Assembly: GCA_036362985.1 (NCBI GenBank)
Contig: JAYGXS010000003.1
Location: 47,729,422-47,793,421 of the forward strand
From: Ligula intestinalis
Lineage: Eukaryota > Platyhelminthes > Cestoda > Diphyllobothriidea > Diphyllobothriidae
Direction: 5' to 3'
Length of the DNA stretch: 64,000 bases
Made by a program: the position numbers and the translations under genes. Position 1 is the stretch's first letter. Each line of letters opens with the position of its first letter. Positions 61,896 through 64,000 of the stretch are shown here, one piece after another. Below the pieces are notes generated by a model that did not search any database, was not told where the DNA came from, and saw only the letters and a program-made list of their open reading frames with translations.

Positions 61896-64000
61896 AAAAA
61901 TAAACCATTCATAGTTTCTCCGCAATGCCGATTGGCCATAAGATGCTGGGATCAGCTTGCTGGTTGCAGTTAACTAATAACTGCGGCATACATTACGCGC
62001 ATGCATCTTCCATTCTTAAACTGCTGTTTCTTCACCTCAGCGCGCTATTAAAAAGGCAACTGGGGAACTGCGGTTTTTCTTTCGACTGTCTATCCGGACT
62101 CTGTTACCGGTCGCATCTATATGCATTACCCATAAAATCTCTACTAACAGCATTCCTGTGTCACAGGCTGCCTTGTGTCAAGTTTTCTCCCTGCGCCAGT
62201 TTATGGGATTGTAGAATACGAAGTAGTCCGGCCGGATAATAGAAGACAGAATGTATCCCAACGGTTGTAAACCATTTGTTAAGATAAGGCGTAGAAGATC
62301 AGAATGTTATGGATAATTCAATTACGTGCAAAATAAATAGAGTATGATAAGTAAGTAATTGACTCCCAAACGAGTACAATCCAGCCATGAGCGGGCCAAG
62401 TTGAGAGTTGCATTCCAGTGGTGAAGTCTCCGGGCCCGGATGTCTGCAACCGGCTGTGAAGTCACCGGCTCCGGTAATGTCCGACCGTAAGCAATTCCCG
62501 CAATACGGTCTTTTTTGAAGCGGCCTTGGAACTTGGTTGACCAGTTGGGACAGACAGAATGGGAACACACGTTCGTGACCTTAACCGGTGCTTTGACATG
62601 CTCTAGTGTGCACGTGCTGAGGGACACGAGAGCCAGACATGCTTGCCATGCTCCAGAGGCGGGCGAGCAAAGTATGGCTAAGAATAGGAGGTTGCTACAG
62701 GATCTTGGTTGAGAATTATTACTAAAAGTACTAGCGATTATGACTTATTGTGGCCATCATTCAACAATACACCATGCTCAAATGTTCTTATAAGTAACAA
62801 AACTGTTTCGTAGGTCATTCTGAATGTCCGGTTTTCTAAAAAGTTTACCTTTTTTGTCAACGTTGTCACTGTTTATGCTGATACGCATGCGTGCAGAGAC
62901 GTCTTTCCTCGTTCTATTCTGTCGATGCAGAAATATCCTCCCCCTCCAGAAGAACGATTGGCTAAAAATCGCAGCCCACGAGTTATCTCCTTTATTGCTA
63001 TATTTACTCTTAATATGAAGCTGTGGCTGTCATGAGGAGTGAATAGGTATGAAAGATTTGCGAGCAATGCCTTGTCCGACACTAGGGCTTACAATGCTAA
63101 CGGTGCGAGGCTTCGCCCTCATAGTACACATACCCGCTAAATGGCATCCGGTATGTCACCGACAGGAGAATAAAATGAAACCAGTTCTGGGTGTATGGAA
63201 GGTAGACAAATCAAGCCACTGGGTATCAAAATTATTCGGTTAAACGGACACTGTGGTATGGGCGGAATAATGTGAAACAAAGCAGATTATTAGAGAAAAA
63301 CAATGGTTCCAGATCAAAGGAAGCTACTGAACCTTCCTTGCTGCAATCAATGGGTATCTAGTTCTATTTTGCGAGGTGAAAGTAGCCTGCAAATCATCTA
63401 TTCTTGTTATGAGGGAGGAGTTTTGTTCAGAAATATGTTTCGTCCGACTAAAATTAATTGCCCTCACGGCTGAAAGTGACAATCAGGTTGTCCCTAGTAT
63501 GGCCTGTACCAGGCTCTGAAGGTGCATCTGCAGCTGAATCTTTTACCCAAGTTTTTCCGCGCCCTCAACAGAGCTTCGCTAAAAGTTGGTGAAATTGAAA
63601 TCCACCTTAGTATCACTGCGTCTATTTTAAGACCCCTTTGAGGTGGTAACCTAGATGAAACTGCGCAAATTCCACGAGGTGAGGAAGTCACCTACGATAT
63701 GTTTAAATACGGGGGCAAGTTGCAGTTAGCGTGTGGCATGACGTCGGATTGCTTGCGCACAGTGGTAACAGTGCCGTCACCGATATTTCCTCCAAAGCTT
63801 CTATGTTGACAATCAGCTAAGGCATATTGTTTTTTTTAATTGCTTTTCCTAAGGCTATTGACCCTGTATCTGCATCAATCACCGTGCCAGTGATCTCTGG
63901 GATAACTAGCGTACCGTCATTACTTTGGTGGCGTATTTTATTGTCCTTTTATGAGCATAATTAATCTGTCTAGCCTGTGTAAAGTAAGCTTGGCGTGTTG
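61896..64000. other. No recognisable gene
   Basis: Short frames only. A GC-richer patch at about 62380-62540 shows no known domain. The missing tektin terminal exon is not evident. Confidence 0.35.

Overview
This window is eukaryotic nuclear DNA: AT-rich, intron-rich and packed with decayed retroelements. Gene structure and repeats point to a flatworm (Platyhelminthes). The evidence is a cathepsin L-type cysteine protease with a flatworm-like architecture, Penelope-like elements (PLEs) carrying GIY-YIG endonuclease, hammerhead-ribozyme-like repeats, a possible Merlin-type transposase relic and several tRNA-derived SINEs. A large-genome tapeworm such as a diphyllobothriid is my best guess, but this is inference and not read directly from the sequence.

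Only two host genes can be supported with confidence. The first is an intact four-exon cathepsin L protease on the + strand (32450-39151, 337 codons plus stop), with its catalytic Cys, His and Asn. About 21 kb upstream lies a diverged duplicate (11384-21688) with the same four exons and splice phases. It is a pseudogene: it lacks the start ATG, has a nonsense codon in exon 1, one base missing at the exon 2 acceptor, two stops in exon 4 and a lost terminator. The duplication includes promoter and 3' flank. The second host gene is a tektin, a ciliary/flagellar microtubule protein (51908-57884 and onward). Six exons are visible, one intron appears to be GC-AG, the family nonapeptide is diverged, and the last exon was not found.

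Layout: 1-6.9 kb holds a SINE, a PLE relic, a LINE relic, a 25-bp minisatellite and two copies of a repeat with hammerhead-like motifs. 7.2-10.1 kb is a nearly complete but dead PLE on the - strand, flanked by direct repeats (pseudo-LTRs). 11.4-21.7 kb is the cathepsin pseudogene, its introns loaded with inverted repeats and hammerhead-like units. 22.9-31.1 kb is a mosaic of SINEs and duplicated repeat blocks. 32.4-39.2 kb is the functional cathepsin L, with a ~700-bp SINE palindrome in intron 2. 40.5-48.4 kb carries more hammerhead repeats and a LINE relic with a nested insertion. 51.9-57.9 kb is the tektin. 58-62 kb has the possible Merlin relic and a second LINE relic. The ends of the window and several multi-kilobase stretches show no recognisable gene.

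The most unusual feature is a set of dispersed repeats with one architecture: a CTGAYGA-like box, a hairpin, GAAAC, a GTC cleavage-site-like triplet and a closing short stem. This is the layout of hammerhead ribozymes carried by PLEs. In one subfamily (A), most copies carry A and T at the two core positions that are normally C and G and pair with each other, which looks like compensatory change.
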